Assembly (NCBI RefSeq): GCF_950066645.1
Contig: NZ_CATMFB010000007.1
Span: forward strand, 1-64,000
Direction: 5' to 3'
Length of the DNA stretch: 64,000 nucleotides
From: an uncultured Thalassolituus sp.
GTDB lineage: Bacteria; Pseudomonadota; Gammaproteobacteria; Pseudomonadales; Oceanobacteraceae
The notes under the pieces were generated by a model. The model was given only the letters and a program-made list of their open reading frames with translations, searched no databases and was not told the origin of the DNA. Of the stretch, positions 18,398 through 29,730 are shown one piece after another. Each line of letters opens with the position of its first letter. The stretch's first letter is position 1. Both the position numbers and the translations under genes were made by a program.

Positions 18398-19513
18398 GTG
18401 TCCACCCCATGGGAACTGTACCAGGCTGATCTTCAGCGTGATGACTTCTCTTATGATGCAGCGCAGGAGATGGCTGTTCAGCATCTTCAGCGACTGTACG
18501 ATGACCTTCTTGCGGCTGAAAAGCGTCGCACGGAACTGAGTGCGCTCAGTCGCCTGAGTGCCCGTTTTTCGAGGAAGAAACCTGTGCCAGAAAGAGGTCT
18601 TTACTTCTGGGGCGGGGTTGGCCGTGGAAAGACTTACCTGGTCGATACCTTCTACGACGCTTTGCCAATCAAGCGTAAGATGCGCACGCACTTCCATCGC
18701 TTTATGCAGCGGGTTCATCAGGATCTTACTCAGCTTTCCGGTGAGAAAAATCCACTTAAGATTGTGGCCGACCGGATTTCTTCTGAGGCGGTGGTGATCT
18801 GCTTCGATGAGTTCTTTGTATCTGATATCGGCGATGCCATGATCCTGGGCAGTCTGATGGAAGAGCTTTTTGGTCGTGGGGTCACTCTGGTCGCGACGTC
18901 CAATATTGTTCCGGATGGTCTTTATAAAGACGGTCTGCAGCGTGCCCGCTTTATGCCAGCCATCCGCCTGCTCAATGAATTCACAGAAGTTGTGAACGTT
19001 GATTCGGGGGTCGACTATCGCCTGCGTACACTCGAACAGGCCGAGTTGTATCATTTCCCCCTCGATAGTGGGGCCAATGAGAGTCTTCAGCGTAGCTTCG
19101 ACAGTCTGATTGCAGACGACCGGCACATTGAAACAAATACCAGTATCGAGATTCTTGGTCGCAACATTCCGGCGCGCGCGGTATGTGATGACATTGCCTG
19201 GTTTGATTTCAAAGCACTGTGCGATGGTCCGCGGTCACAGAACGACTACATCGAAATGGGTAAGCTGTTTCACGCCGTGATTATCTCGGATGTGCCTGTT
19301 ATGGGGCTGAAGAACGATGATCTGGCGCGTCGCTTCATTAACCTGATTGATGAATTTTACGACCGCGGTGTAAAAGTCATTATGTCCGCGGAGGCAGCGA
19401 TTCCGGATATCTATGGCAAAGGTAAGCTGGAATTTGAATTCCAGCGCACTACATCCCGAATGCTGGAAATGCAGTCGCACGACTATCTTGTCCGGGAACA
19501 CCGCCCAGAGTAA
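18398..19513 (+). CDS. zapE: Cell division protein ZapE (AFG1-like ATPase)
   Basis: 371 residues (E. coli ZapE is 375). A P-loop ATPase recruited to the Z ring late in division. Walker A is GGVGRGKTYL and Walker B is VICFDEFFVSD; RMRTHFHRFM-like KMRTHFHRFM and TSNIVPDGLYKDGLQR (sensor region) are family marks. The start is GTG at 18398 with GGAG 7 bases upstream, and MSTPWELYQ fits the family N-terminus. Confidence 0.95.
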   Translation: MSTPWELYQADLQRDDFSYDAAQEMAVQHLQRLYDDLLAAEKRRTELSALSRLSARFSRKKPVPERGLYFWGGVGRGKTYLVDTFYDALPIKRKMRTHFHRFMQRVHQDLTQLSGEKNPLKIVADRISSEAVVICFDEFFVSDIGDAMILGSLMEELFGRGVTLVATSNIVPDGLYKDGLQRARFMPAIRLLNEFTEVVNVDSGVDYRLRTLEQAELYHFPLDSGANESLQRSFDSLIADDRHIETNTSIEILGRNIPARAVCDDIAWFDFKALCDGPRSQNDYIEMGKLFHAVIISDVPVMGLKNDDLARRFINLIDEFYDRGVKVIMSAEAAIPDIYGKGKLEFEFQRTTSRMLEMQSHDYLVREHRPE

Positions 19514-19648
19514 GGTTCCGGCCAGATTCCGTCCGGAGTCTGGCCAGTTATTCACATTGTGATGTCGGTCTGACATCGAATCGCCGAAAGTCAGGCATTT
19601 CCGCAGGCCTGAACTACACTCAAGGTACGATTTACGCAGGGGATTATG

Positions 19649-21595
19649 ATGGATCTTGTCCGTTACCTGATGTTGTGCCTGTTTGCCGGCATGGCCTGTA
19701 TGGCGCACGCCAATCACGTTGGTTCTGCCTCACACGATGAGCCGGTTAATATTCTTGATCTTGATTCTGGTTTTAGCCTGGACCCAGTAACTGGTTTTAT
19801 TGAAGATGCGGGTGGCGATCTGGTTATTGCCGATGTGGAAGCAATGGACTGGACGTACACTGGCGATGGCCTGTCTTTCGGTTATACCGACTCTGTATAC
19901 TGGTTCCGGTTGGAGTTAGAGAACCCTTCGACCATATCTCAGCACCGACTGGTTGGTATTTCCTATCCCGTGCTTGATTACATTGAGCTGTACCGGCGCT
20001 CGGGTTCAGAGGATTCCTGGGACGTCATCAGTCTGGGCGATAAGCAGCGCTTCCAGAACCGCCTGATTTCTCATCGTCATTTTATCGTTCCGCTGGATCT
20101 GAAAGCGGGAGAAACTCAGGAATGGATTTTTCGGGTCGACACCTCGAGCTCTATGCAATTTCCGCTGAATCTCTGGGAGGAGCGGAGCTTCTTTGTGCAT
20201 GATCAGAATCAGCTGCTCGGACTGGGGCTGTACTACGGCATCATGCTGATCATGGTGTTTTATAATCTGTTCGTCTTTTTCTCGGTTCGTGAAGCAAATT
20301 ATCTGTTTTATGTACTTTATGTTGGCTGTATGGCCGGTTTTCTCGGCAGCCTTCAGGGGATCAATTTCCAGTATCTCTGGCCGGAAGCGACGCAATGGAA
20401 TGATCAGAGCATTGTCGTGCTACTTGCGGGTGTCGTCATATTTGCAGGTACTTTCACGCGAAACTTTCTCTCGCTACCGAGCAGTGCGCCAATCCTTAAC
20501 CGCTTATTAACGTTGCTGATAGCCTCGTGTGTCGGCATTGTATTTCTGAGCAACCTTGTGCCGTATCACACGCTGATCCGCTTGCTGATTGTTATCGCGA
20601 TGGTAGCGATGACCTGTGCAATTTATCTGGGTATTGTGAACTGGAGCAAGGGCTTTACTGCAGCCCGTTATTACACCGTTGCGTGGACGAGTTTCCTGTT
20701 CGGTGGAATTATTCTGGCGTTGAATAAATTCAATATTATTCCCAGAAACTTTGTCACCGAGAACTCGCTGCAGATCGGATCGGCACTGGAAGTGATTCTG
20801 TTGTCATTCGCGCTTGCTGACCGACTGAATCAGGAAAAGCGTGAACGCTACGAAGCCCAGATCAGCGCACTGGAACATGAGAAATTGGCCCGTCGTGCTC
20901 AGACTGAAGCACTGGATCAGGAAAGAAATGCGCGCCTGGCACAGGAAAAGGCATTGGAACATGAACGCGCAGCCCGGGAAGCTCAGGCAAAGGCTCTGGA
21001 TATTCAGAAGCGGGCGACAGAGACTCTCGAATTGCGAGTTAAAGAGCGGACGCTTGAATTAGAGAGCGTCAACCGTCAATTGGAAAAAATGAGTACCACG
21101 GATGCGCTTACTAATGTTCGCAACCGTCGCTTCTTCGATGAGCATATGGCGAAGGAATTTGCGCTGGCGGTGCACGACAGCTCTGAGCTTGCGGTGCTTC
21201 TGCTTGATATTGACCACTTTAAGCAGATAAACGATCGCTATGGACATCAGGCGGGCGATGAAATTCTGAGGTGTGTCTCCGGTGCTATCCGTGAAGAGGT
21301 CGGTAACGATGACCTGGTTGCGCGTTATGGTGGTGAAGAATTTGTTGTGACTCTGCCGGGTGTTTCAACAGAGTCCGCGATGAAGATTGCGGAGGATATT
21401 CGTGAGGCGATAGCCGGGCTCAATTTCGAGAGGATTTCAACCGATCTCCACGTCACCATCAGTATTGGTGTCAACGCAGGAGTGCCCTCGCCAGAGGGCA
21501 GTCAGGATCAATGGGTCCGGGATTCGGATGAGGCGTTGTATGCCTCCAAGGAAAATGGACGCAACCAGGTAACGCTTCATCATCCGGTTGCTTAG
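19649..21595 (+). CDS. 7TMR-DISM diguanylate cyclase
   Basis: About 648 residues. A signal peptide (to A-H-A) leads to a periplasmic 7TMR-DISM extracellular domain (about 25-190), then seven transmembrane helices (about 190-390), a charged coiled coil (about 400-480) and a GGDEF domain (about 485-645). The active site is GGEEF with DIDHFKQINDRYGH, so cyclic di-GMP synthesis is expected. I see no RxxD inhibitory site directly before GGEEF. Two ATGs are adjacent (19646, 19649); AGGGG is 3 or 6 bases away, which favours 19649. The coiled coil carries a 14-residue repeat. Confidence 0.92.
   Translation: MDLVRYLMLCLFAGMACMAHANHVGSASHDEPVNILDLDSGFSLDPVTGFIEDAGGDLVIADVEAMDWTYTGDGLSFGYTDSVYWFRLELENPSTISQHRLVGISYPVLDYIELYRRSGSEDSWDVISLGDKQRFQNRLISHRHFIVPLDLKAGETQEWIFRVDTSSSMQFPLNLWEERSFFVHDQNQLLGLGLYYGIMLIMVFYNLFVFFSVREANYLFYVLYVGCMAGFLGSLQGINFQYLWPEATQWNDQSIVVLLAGVVIFAGTFTRNFLSLPSSAPILNRLLTLLIASCVGIVFLSNLVPYHTLIRLLIVIAMVAMTCAIYLGIVNWSKGFTAARYYTVAWTSFLFGGIILALNKFNIIPRNFVTENSLQIGSALEVILLSFALADRLNQEKRERYEAQISALEHEKLARRAQTEALDQERNARLAQEKALEHERAAREAQAKALDIQKRATETLELRVKERTLELESVNRQLEKMSTTDALTNVRNRRFFDEHMAKEFALAVHDSSELAVLLLDIDHFKQINDRYGHQAGDEILRCVSGAIREEVGNDDLVARYGGEEFVVTLPGVSTESAMKIAEDIREAIAGLNFERISTDLHVTISIGVNAGVPSPEGSQDQWVRDSDEALYASKENGRNQVTLHHPVA
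20888..21010 (+). repeat. 14-residue heptad repeat in signalling coiled coil
   Basis: Three consecutive 14-residue units of the form A-R-x-A-Q-x-x-A-L-x-x-E/Q lie between the last membrane helix and the GGDEF domain. They form two heptads each, which would keep the coiled coil in register when units are gained or lost. Confidence 0.7.
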
Positions 21596-21603
21596 TCCTG
21601 CAT

Positions 21604-21636
21604 AAAAAAAACGCCCCTTTTCCGGGGCGTTTTTTA
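21604..21636. terminator. Bidirectional rho-independent terminator
   Basis: ACGCCCC (21611-21617) pairs with GGGGCGT (21624-21630), flanked by A7 and T6. It separates the convergent diguanylate cyclase and chemoreceptor genes. Confidence 0.92.
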
Positions 21637-23298
21637 TGCGTCGGTTTTGCTCTGGTAGCCGACCCTGAAGCCGCCCCAGTGTTTTCCGTTAACATAGATG
21701 GGAACGGACAGGTCGTGCATAACCTCGCCGGTATCTCTTTTATAGGTCTGAAGCAGGAATGGACGGGTGTTGCTTCCACAGCGGGAACCGGTCCGGTCGG
21801 TGAATATTCGCTTCGTCCGGTTATTAACCAGATCGGTTTTGTAGTTGCCGGTGAGTGGCTGTGAATAGCGTTTGTTGTGGGTCGGGAAATAACCTTTGTC
21901 GTCCACAGCACCCGCGTAGGCGATAAATGGGTTTCGCTCGAGGATTGGTTCCTGCACCGCAGGGAGTACCTGATCGGTAAAGGTGTCGAACGTCGTGCTG
22001 TATTTTTTCGGGACGGTATTGGGAATTTCTTTATAGTCGCGTGAGAACAGATCAGACTGACTTATGCGCCCACTGGCGATGGCCTCTTCGAAAATGGCGC
22101 CTATCTGTTGCGCAGCCTGTTCAGCTTCGTGGCGCACCACATCGTGGGGGTCTCCCATGCTGCTTTCACCAAACGATTCGTAAATCTTTTCTGCTGTTTC
22201 AGAAAGGGCCATGGAGCGCTCTGCGATGGAAGATACTTCTTTTTCTGTGCTTTCCAGGCGGGTGTTGGTCTGAGTCACGATGGAGGTAATGTCCCGTATG
22301 TACTCGCTGTTACTGTTTACATTGCCGACCAGTGCATTCACTTCGGTCTGAATGGCTTCAGAGCGGGAGTTGATTTCCGAGAGATGCTGACCCACCGCCT
22401 GCGTCAGATGAACACCCTGGTCGATTGTTGAGATCAGGGACTGACTGTTGGATACCGCATGTTTAATTTCGGTATTGATTTCGGCCACTGTCTTGCCAAT
22501 CTGCTCGGTGGCGTTCGATGTTTTGGCGGCCAGAGCACGGACTTCGTCCGCAACGACGGCAAATCCTCGCCCCTGCTCACCAGCGCGTGCGGCTTCTATC
22601 GCTGCGTTCAGGGCCAGAAGGTTCGTCTGTTCAGCGATATCGCTGATGATGCTGGTGACGGTTTTAATCTCTTCTGATTTTGCTTCCAGCTGCGCGATCA
22701 TATCTGCGTTGTTTTTAACCAGGTCCCGTGTGCCTTCCATCTGTGGAATGGTCTTGTTGATGGCTTCAGAGCCTTTGTGATTGATCGACATGGCTTCGTT
22801 TGCTGCATTAGCCACGGACTGCGTCTGGCGCACCATTTCTTCAATCGTGCCTGAGATGCTGCTGGTACTCGAGACAATCTGATTACTGTCTTTGGCTTCC
22901 TCGTGGATCCGATTTTTCAGCTGGTCGGCGGCAAACGACATCTCGGCGGCAGCAATGGCGATACGACTGCCATTCGCGGACAGCTCCTGTTGGGTTGAAT
23001 GCACTTTGTCCAGGTACTGATTTACATCGTTGCGCTCGGCTTTCAGCCAGGAGGGCGGAGTGCTGAGGTCAGGCTGGTGAGTCCGGAGTGAATGCAGAGT
23101 CTGCCGGATGAAGAGCGCAATCGGTTTGACCACAAAAAACTGGGTAGCGACAGCGGCACATATGCCGGCGCCCAGGGCGGTGGCAATTGCGGCGGCTGCA
23201 GGGCTGGCCGTCACTGTGGTCGTCAACGCGGCAGCAGCTGCACCGCCAATGGCGGCCGATACCGCGGGTATGGCAATAAGACGTGGTAGGTTCTGCAT
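21634..23298 (-). CDS. Methyl-accepting chemotaxis protein with C-terminal cytoplasmic sensor domain
   Basis: 554 residues. Two Ala-rich membrane helices (about 10-30 and 38-60) are joined by a loop too short for a periplasmic sensor. The methyl-accepting signalling region follows, with the CheA/CheW-binding hairpin tip near 250-290 ([20 protein letters not shown]). A separate domain at about 410-554 ([44 protein letters not shown]) looks like a Cache/PAS-type sensor behind the signalling hairpin. ATG 23298 (MQNLPR) has AGGAG upstream; the longer frame lacks such support. The ligand is unknown; an intracellular or redox cue is my inference. Confidence 0.9.
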   Translation of the reverse strand: MQNLPRLIAIPAVSAAIGGAAAAALTTTVTASPAAAAIATALGAGICAAVATQFFVVKPIALFIRQTLHSLRTHQPDLSTPPSWLKAERNDVNQYLDKVHSTQQELSANGSRIAIAAAEMSFAADQLKNRIHEEAKDSNQIVSSTSSISGTIEEMVRQTQSVANAANEAMSINHKGSEAINKTIPQMEGTRDLVKNNADMIAQLEAKSEEIKTVTSIISDIAEQTNLLALNAAIEAARAGEQGRGFAVVADEVRALAAKTSNATEQIGKTVAEINTEIKHAVSNSQSLISTIDQGVHLTQAVGQHLSEINSRSEAIQTEVNALVGNVNSNSEYIRDITSIVTQTNTRLESTEKEVSSIAERSMALSETAEKIYESFGESSMGDPHDVVRHEAEQAAQQIGAIFEEAIASGRISQSDLFSRDYKEIPNTVPKKYSTTFDTFTDQVLPAVQEPILERNPFIAYAGAVDDKGYFPTHNKRYSQPLTGNYKTDLVNNRTKRIFTDRTGSRCGSNTRPFLLQTYKRDTGEVMHDLSVPIYVNGKHWGGFRVGYQSKTDA

Positions 23299-23515
23299 CC
23301 TGTACACTCCTTCGAATATACAGACAGAATAGCCAATCAGGCCAGTTGGGTAGGAGGATGGTCGTAAAAAATACTGAATATTGACCCGTCTCATGACACT
23401 GGCAGAGAAAGATTCTTAAAAGTCACTTTGAGGCAACAGAAAGTTATAACGCAGATCAGACATAAGATCGTAGAAAGTCGAAGCCAGAGAAGATACTGAG
23501 GGAGGTATAAGTAGA

Positions 23516-23602
23516 TGGTGCCGAAGGAGAGACTCGAACTCTCACGGGCGTTAGCCCACTGCGACCTGAACACAGCGTGTCTACCAATTCCACCACTTCG
23601 GC
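23516..23602 (-). tRNA. tRNA-Leu (anticodon CAG), copy 3
   Basis: 87-base class II tRNA with encoded CCA. The acceptor is GCCGAAG/CTTCGGC, the anticodon loop TTCAGGT, with a long variable arm and T arm GAGTTCGAGTCTC. It differs from the two copies upstream in the acceptor, variable and T stems. It is last in the minus-strand cluster. Confidence 0.95.
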
Positions 23603-23662
23603 AAAAGGGTGTAACGACCTGAGTCGTTTACAAGCTACACCATTAAAACGATAGGATATTAA

Positions 23663-23749
23663 TGGTGCCCAGGGGGAGACTCGAACTCCCACGAGCGTAA
23701 GCTCACTGCGACCTGAACACAGCGTGTCTACCAATTCCACCACCTGGGC
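23663..23749 (-). tRNA. tRNA-Leu (anticodon CAG), copy 2
   Basis: 87 bases, acceptor GCCCAGG/CCTGGGC, anticodon loop TTCAGGT, CCA encoded. Identical over its whole length to the copy at 23807-23893. Confidence 0.95.
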
Positions 23750-23806
23750 GCGGTGTAAGTGTTGTTGCTGACTGACGTAGAATTGCACCATCTTCATTCA
23801 GAAGGA

Positions 23807-23893
23807 TGGTGCCCAGGGGGAGACTCGAACTCCCACGAGCGTAAGCTCACTGCGACCTGAACACAGCGTGTCTACCAATTCCACCACCTGGGC
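23807..23893 (-). tRNA. tRNA-Leu (anticodon CAG), copy 1
   Basis: 87 bases, acceptor GCCCAGG/CCTGGGC, anticodon loop TTCAGGT, CCA encoded. Identical to the next copy. It lies in the same transcript as tRNA-Leu(CAA). Confidence 0.95.
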
Positions 23894-23950
23894 GTCTGTC
23901 AGTGCAAGGCACTTAACTACTGACCTGATCTCCGTAGAATGCTGAATTCT

Positions 23951-24035
23951 TGGTACCAGAGGCCGGACTCGAACCGGCACACCCGAAGGCGGGGGATTTT
24001 GAATCCCCTGCGTCTACCAATTTCGCCACTCTGGC
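23951..24035 (-). tRNA. tRNA-Leu (anticodon CAA)
   Basis: 85-base class II tRNA, first in the cluster. The anticodon loop TTCAAAA sits on a GGGGA stem; T arm GCCGGTTCGAGTCCGGC; CCA encoded. The acceptor GCCAGAG pairs with CTCTGGT, so the first pair is a G1-U72 wobble. Confidence 0.95.
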
Positions 24036-24061
24036 AAAACAGCATCGGTCAGTGGCGGCGT

Positions 24062-24089
24062 ATGATACTCAGTATTTTTGTCGCGTCAA
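24062..24089 (-). promoter_or_regulatory. Promoter of the tRNA-Leu cluster
   Basis: On the minus strand TTGACG (24084-24089), a 16-base spacer and TATCAT (24062-24067), followed by the GC-rich discriminator ACGCCGCC typical of growth-rate-controlled stable RNA promoters. It sits just before tRNA-Leu(CAA), so all four tRNAs are probably one transcript. Confidence 0.8.
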
Positions 24090-24110
24090 TAATTTTTTCT
24101 AAGTATTTCC

Positions 24111-24177
24111 TTAACTTAGCAGGGTATCTCCCGTAAACTCTGCGCATCTTTCAAACACTGATCTTTTTGTGATCAGT
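24111..24177 (+). promoter_or_regulatory. Candidate queA promoter and leader stem-loop
   Basis: TTAACT (24111-24116), a 17-base spacer and TAAACT (24134-24139) are a weak sigma-70 match. Downstream, ACTGATC (24157-24163) and GATCAGT (24171-24177) form a 7-bp stem with a T-rich loop shortly before the queA start, which has only a weak Shine-Dalgarno site. It may shape translation; there is no likeness to a preQ1 riboswitch. Confidence 0.35.
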
Positions 24178-24194
24178 CAGACCTGTTAGCTGTT

Positions 24195-26392
<2,198 letters not shown>

Positions 26393-26441
26393 CTTTTTAC
26401 TATTAAAGACGGGCGTTGCCCGACATTGGGAGACACAATAA

Positions 26442-26807
26442 ATGAAAGCATTACTGACCCTGATGGCTGCTGCCACTCCTTCTCTGGCTCTTGCTGAAGG
26501 TGCACCTGTGAGTGGAGATCCTATGGGGGCAACTGGTCAGCTGATTTTCCTGGGTGGTTTCCTGCTGATTTTCTACTTCCTGCTGTGGCGTCCACAGTCC
26601 AAGCGTCAGAAAGAACACAAAAACCTGATCGCAGCCCTGGCAAAGAACGATGAAGTCGTCACCGCGGGCGGTATGCTCGGTAAAGTCATCAAAGTAACGG
26701 ATGAGTTTGTTGTCATCGAAGTTGCTGACGGTGTTCAGTTCCCGGTACAGAAAGTCGCCGTGACTGCGGTTCTGCCGAAGGGCACAATCAAAGAAGTAAA
26801 AGCGTAA
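26442..26807 (+). CDS. yajC: Preprotein translocase subunit YajC
   Basis: 121 residues with one membrane helix (about 30-50) after a signal-like N-terminus, then the family motif RPQSKRQKEHKNLIAAL and a small cytoplasmic beta domain (KNDEVVTAGGMLGKV). It is an accessory partner of the SecDF complex. GGGAG lies upstream of the ATG. It sits 49 bases after tgt and is followed by a terminator-like hairpin before secD. Confidence 0.95.
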   Translation: MKALLTLMAAATPSLALAEGAPVSGDPMGATGQLIFLGGFLLIFYFLLWRPQSKRQKEHKNLIAALAKNDEVVTAGGMLGKVIKVTDEFVVIEVADGVQFPVQKVAVTAVLPKGTIKEVKA

Positions 26808-26823
26808 GTCAGCGCTGATCCGG

Positions 26824-26851
26824 ACGGTCTCTTTACAGAGGCCGTTTTTTT
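26824..26851 (+). terminator. Rho-independent terminator between yajC and secD
   Basis: ACGGTCTC (26824-26831) pairs with GAGGCCGT (26838-26845) with one G-U pair and a 6-base loop, followed by seven T. It should reduce read-through from queA-tgt-yajC into secDF. Confidence 0.75.
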
Positions 26852-26875
26852 ATCTGAAGGAACAAGGGCTGTCGT

Positions 26876-28741
26876 ATGCTCAATAAATATCCTCTCTGGA
26901 AAAACCTGCTGATCATCGTTGTGATCGCTATGGCGTTTATATACGCCGCTCCGAACCTGTATCCACCTGACCCGGCGATTCAGGTGACACCGGCGCAGGC
27001 TGGTGCAGAAATGTCAGAATCCACCCTCAGAGAAGTCAGGGCCGCACTGGACAGTGCTGGCATTGGTTATTTTGGCGAGGAAGTGAAGGGCAGTACTGCA
27101 TTGCTGCGCCTTGAGAAAACTGACGATCAGCTGCCCGCCAAGGCGGTGATTCAGCGTCGTGTGGGTGACGAGTTTATTGTGGCTCTGAATCTGGCACCAA
27201 CGACTCCGGAATGGCTCGTAAATCTGGGTGCTGGCCCTATGACTCTCGGTCTGGACCTCAGTGGTGGTGTGCACTTCCTGATGGAAGTTGACATGGAAGA
27301 GTACGTTAAAAGCCGGATCAGCAATTACCGCGAAGACTTCCGTAACCGTCTGCGTGAAGAAGATATCCGCTATCGCCGCATCATTGTGGAAGGGGATACC
27401 GTACGTTTGAGTTTCCGGGAAGAAGAAAAACGCTCGGAAGCCCGTGCCTTTATCAATCGCGCCTACAACAATGAGTTTCTGATCACTGAAGAGACCGATG
27501 TCGATGGTAACTCTGATCTGCTGCTGCGGATTACTGAACAGAAAATCCGCGATTTTGAAGACTATGCGGTAAAACAGAACCTCCTGACCTTGCGTAACCG
27601 GGTGAACGAACTGGGTGTGGCTGAGCCATTGGTCCAGCGTCAGGGCCGCAACCGTATTGTGGTTGAGCTGCCGGGTGTGCAGGATACGGCAGAAGCCAAA
27701 AAGATTCTGGGTAAACAGGCGAATCTTGAATTCCGCCTTGAGGCCGAACCTGGTGCGAGCCGGTTCTCTACTGAAGAATATCCGTTCCGGAACAACGAAG
27801 GGCGTACCGCGCGCCTTGAGAAGAAAGTCATCACCACGGGCGACAGCGTAACAAACGCTATTTCCGGCTTTGATGAGAACAGCTTCCCTCAGGTCAACAT
27901 CAGCCTCGACGCCAAAGGCGGTGCGATGATGACGCAGGTCACCAAGAAAGCGGTACAGCGTCGCATGGCGGTACTGTTTGTCGAGCGTAAGCCTCGCACG
28001 ACCTATGAAATGGTGGACGGGGTAGAGCAGGCCAAGACTGTTCAGGTTGTTGAAAAATCGATCATCTCTCTGGCGACGATTCAGTCTGTGTTGGGCTCCA
28101 GCTTCCGTATCACCGGCCTTGAAGCTGCTGAAGCTTCAGAGCTGGCACTGCTGCTGCGCTCCGGTGCACTGGCTGCTCCGATGGATTTTGTTGAAGAACG
28201 CACCGTTGGTCCAAGCCTGGGTAAAGAAAACATCGAAATGGGCGCACGCTCAGTGGTTGCGGGCCTGATTCTGGTTCTGGTTGCCATGCTGGTGTTCTAC
28301 CGCACCTTCGGGTTACTGGCGAACATCGCGCTGACCGTTAACCTCGTTCTGCTGGTGGCGTTAATGTCCATCATTGGTGCCACCCTGACACTGCCGGGTA
28401 TCGCCGGTATCGTACTGACCGTCGGTATGGCGGTAGACGCCAATGTACTGATCTTCTCGCGGATCAGAGAAGAGCTGAGGAATGGCCGTTCGCCGCAACA
28501 GGCAATTCATGAAGGTTATGATCGTGCCTTCCTGACCATCTTTGATGCCAACCTGACAACCCTGATTGTTGCCGTGATTCTGTTTGCCGTCGGCACCGGT
28601 CCGGTTAAGGGCTTCGCTGTTACTCTGTCTTTCGGCATTCTGACGTCGATGTTCACAGCGATTATGGTGACACGAGCGTTGACCAATATGATCTATGGCG
28701 GCCGCCGTGTTAGCAGCCTGTCAATCGGAGGAAAAGTATGA
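26876..28741 (+). CDS. secD: Protein translocase subunit SecD
   Basis: 621 residues (E. coli 615). With SecF it uses the proton gradient to help pull secreted proteins across the membrane. One N-terminal helix (about 9-28) is followed by a large periplasmic P1 domain with LGLDLSGGVHFLMEV, and five helices from about 460 to 610. VGMAVDANVLIFSRIREEL is the conserved proton-path motif. Its stop overlaps secF (ATGA). Confidence 0.97.
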   Translation: MLNKYPLWKNLLIIVVIAMAFIYAAPNLYPPDPAIQVTPAQAGAEMSESTLREVRAALDSAGIGYFGEEVKGSTALLRLEKTDDQLPAKAVIQRRVGDEFIVALNLAPTTPEWLVNLGAGPMTLGLDLSGGVHFLMEVDMEEYVKSRISNYREDFRNRLREEDIRYRRIIVEGDTVRLSFREEEKRSEARAFINRAYNNEFLITEETDVDGNSDLLLRITEQKIRDFEDYAVKQNLLTLRNRVNELGVAEPLVQRQGRNRIVVELPGVQDTAEAKKILGKQANLEFRLEAEPGASRFSTEEYPFRNNEGRTARLEKKVITTGDSVTNAISGFDENSFPQVNISLDAKGGAMMTQVTKKAVQRRMAVLFVERKPRTTYEMVDGVEQAKTVQVVEKSIISLATIQSVLGSSFRITGLEAAEASELALLLRSGALAAPMDFVEERTVGPSLGKENIEMGARSVVAGLILVLVAMLVFYRTFGLLANIALTVNLVLLVALMSIIGATLTLPGIAGIVLTVGMAVDANVLIFSRIREELRNGRSPQQAIHEGYDRAFLTIFDANLTTLIVAVILFAVGTGPVKGFAVTLSFGILTSMFTAIMVTRALTNMIYGGRRVSSLSIGGKV

Positions 28742-29646
28742 AAACTGTAGATTTTATGCGTTTCCGCCATGTCGCGAGTGCGCTTTCGTTAATTCTGATT
28801 GTGGTGTCTGTGGCATCCATCGCTGTTCGTGGCCTGAACTTCGGTCTGGACTTCACGGGCGGTACGCTGCTTGAGGTGGAGTATGAAACTCCTGAGCCTC
28901 TGGATGGTGTGAAGCGGATCCTCGATGATGCGGGTTATCGCGACGTTGTTGTGCAGAACTTCGGTTCTGAGACAGATATTCTCGTCCGTATGTCTGAAGC
29001 CTTCCGTGATGATCTGGGCAACGAAGTACTGGGGCTGCTGCAGGAAAGTGCAACCGATAACAAGCTGACTCTTCTGCGCAGCGAGTTTGTTGGGGCAAGC
29101 GTTGGTGAAGAGCTGCGTGACCAGGGCGGGATTGCCATGCTGATCGCCCTGTTCGTGGTGATGGCTTATGTTGCTTTCCGCTTTCAGTGGAAATTCTCGC
29201 TGGGGGCCGTCCTGGCTTTGTTCCACGACGTGATCATCGTGATCGGCATGTTCGCACTGTTTCAGTGGGAGTTTGATCTCAATGTGCTCGCGGCACTGCT
29301 GGCGGTTATTGGTTACTCGCTGAACGATACCATCGTTGTGGCAGACCGGATCCGTGAGAACTTCCGTATCAGCCGGGTCGGTGGACCGATAGAGATCATC
29401 AACGAATCACTCAGCCAGACGCTGGGGCGCACCCTGATGACCTCGATTACGACCTTGCTGGTGCTGGTTGCGCTCTTCTTCCTGGGTGGCGACATCATTC
29501 ACAACTTTGCTCTCGCGCTGACCATTGGTATTGGTGTGGGTACCTATTCATCCATCTACATTGCGGCAAATCTGTTGCTGATGTTCAACATCAGCCGTGA
29601 AGATCTGCTGCCACCTGAAGTGGAAGAAGTGGATGACATGCCTTAA
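28738..29646 (+). CDS. secF: Protein translocase subunit SecF
   Basis: 302 residues with six membrane helices and a small periplasmic domain. GLDFTGGTLLEVEY matches the SecD/SecF signature, and GYSLNDTIVVADRIREN is the SecF form of the motif in helix 4. It overlaps secD by 4 bases. Confidence 0.97.
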   Translation: MKTVDFMRFRHVASALSLILIVVSVASIAVRGLNFGLDFTGGTLLEVEYETPEPLDGVKRILDDAGYRDVVVQNFGSETDILVRMSEAFRDDLGNEVLGLLQESATDNKLTLLRSEFVGASVGEELRDQGGIAMLIALFVVMAYVAFRFQWKFSLGAVLALFHDVIIVIGMFALFQWEFDLNVLAALLAVIGYSLNDTIVVADRIRENFRISRVGGPIEIINESLSQTLGRTLMTSITTLLVLVALFFLGGDIIHNFALALTIGIGVGTYSSIYIAANLLLMFNISREDLLPPEVEEVDDMP

Positions 29647-29672
29647 GGGTGGTCACTGTGAAGTCTGTATAA

Positions 29673-29699
29673 ACACCGGGGGCCAGCAGGCCCCCGTGT
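29673..29699 (+). terminator. Strong stem-loop after secF
   Basis: ACACCGGGGGCC and GGCCCCCGTGT pair around AGCA with one mismatch, followed by TGTT. The stem is very stable but the T-tract is short. It probably ends the secDF transcript. Confidence 0.65.
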
Positions 29700-29730
29700 T
29701 GTTCCTGTATCCGGATAGGGAGTTGCTGTC

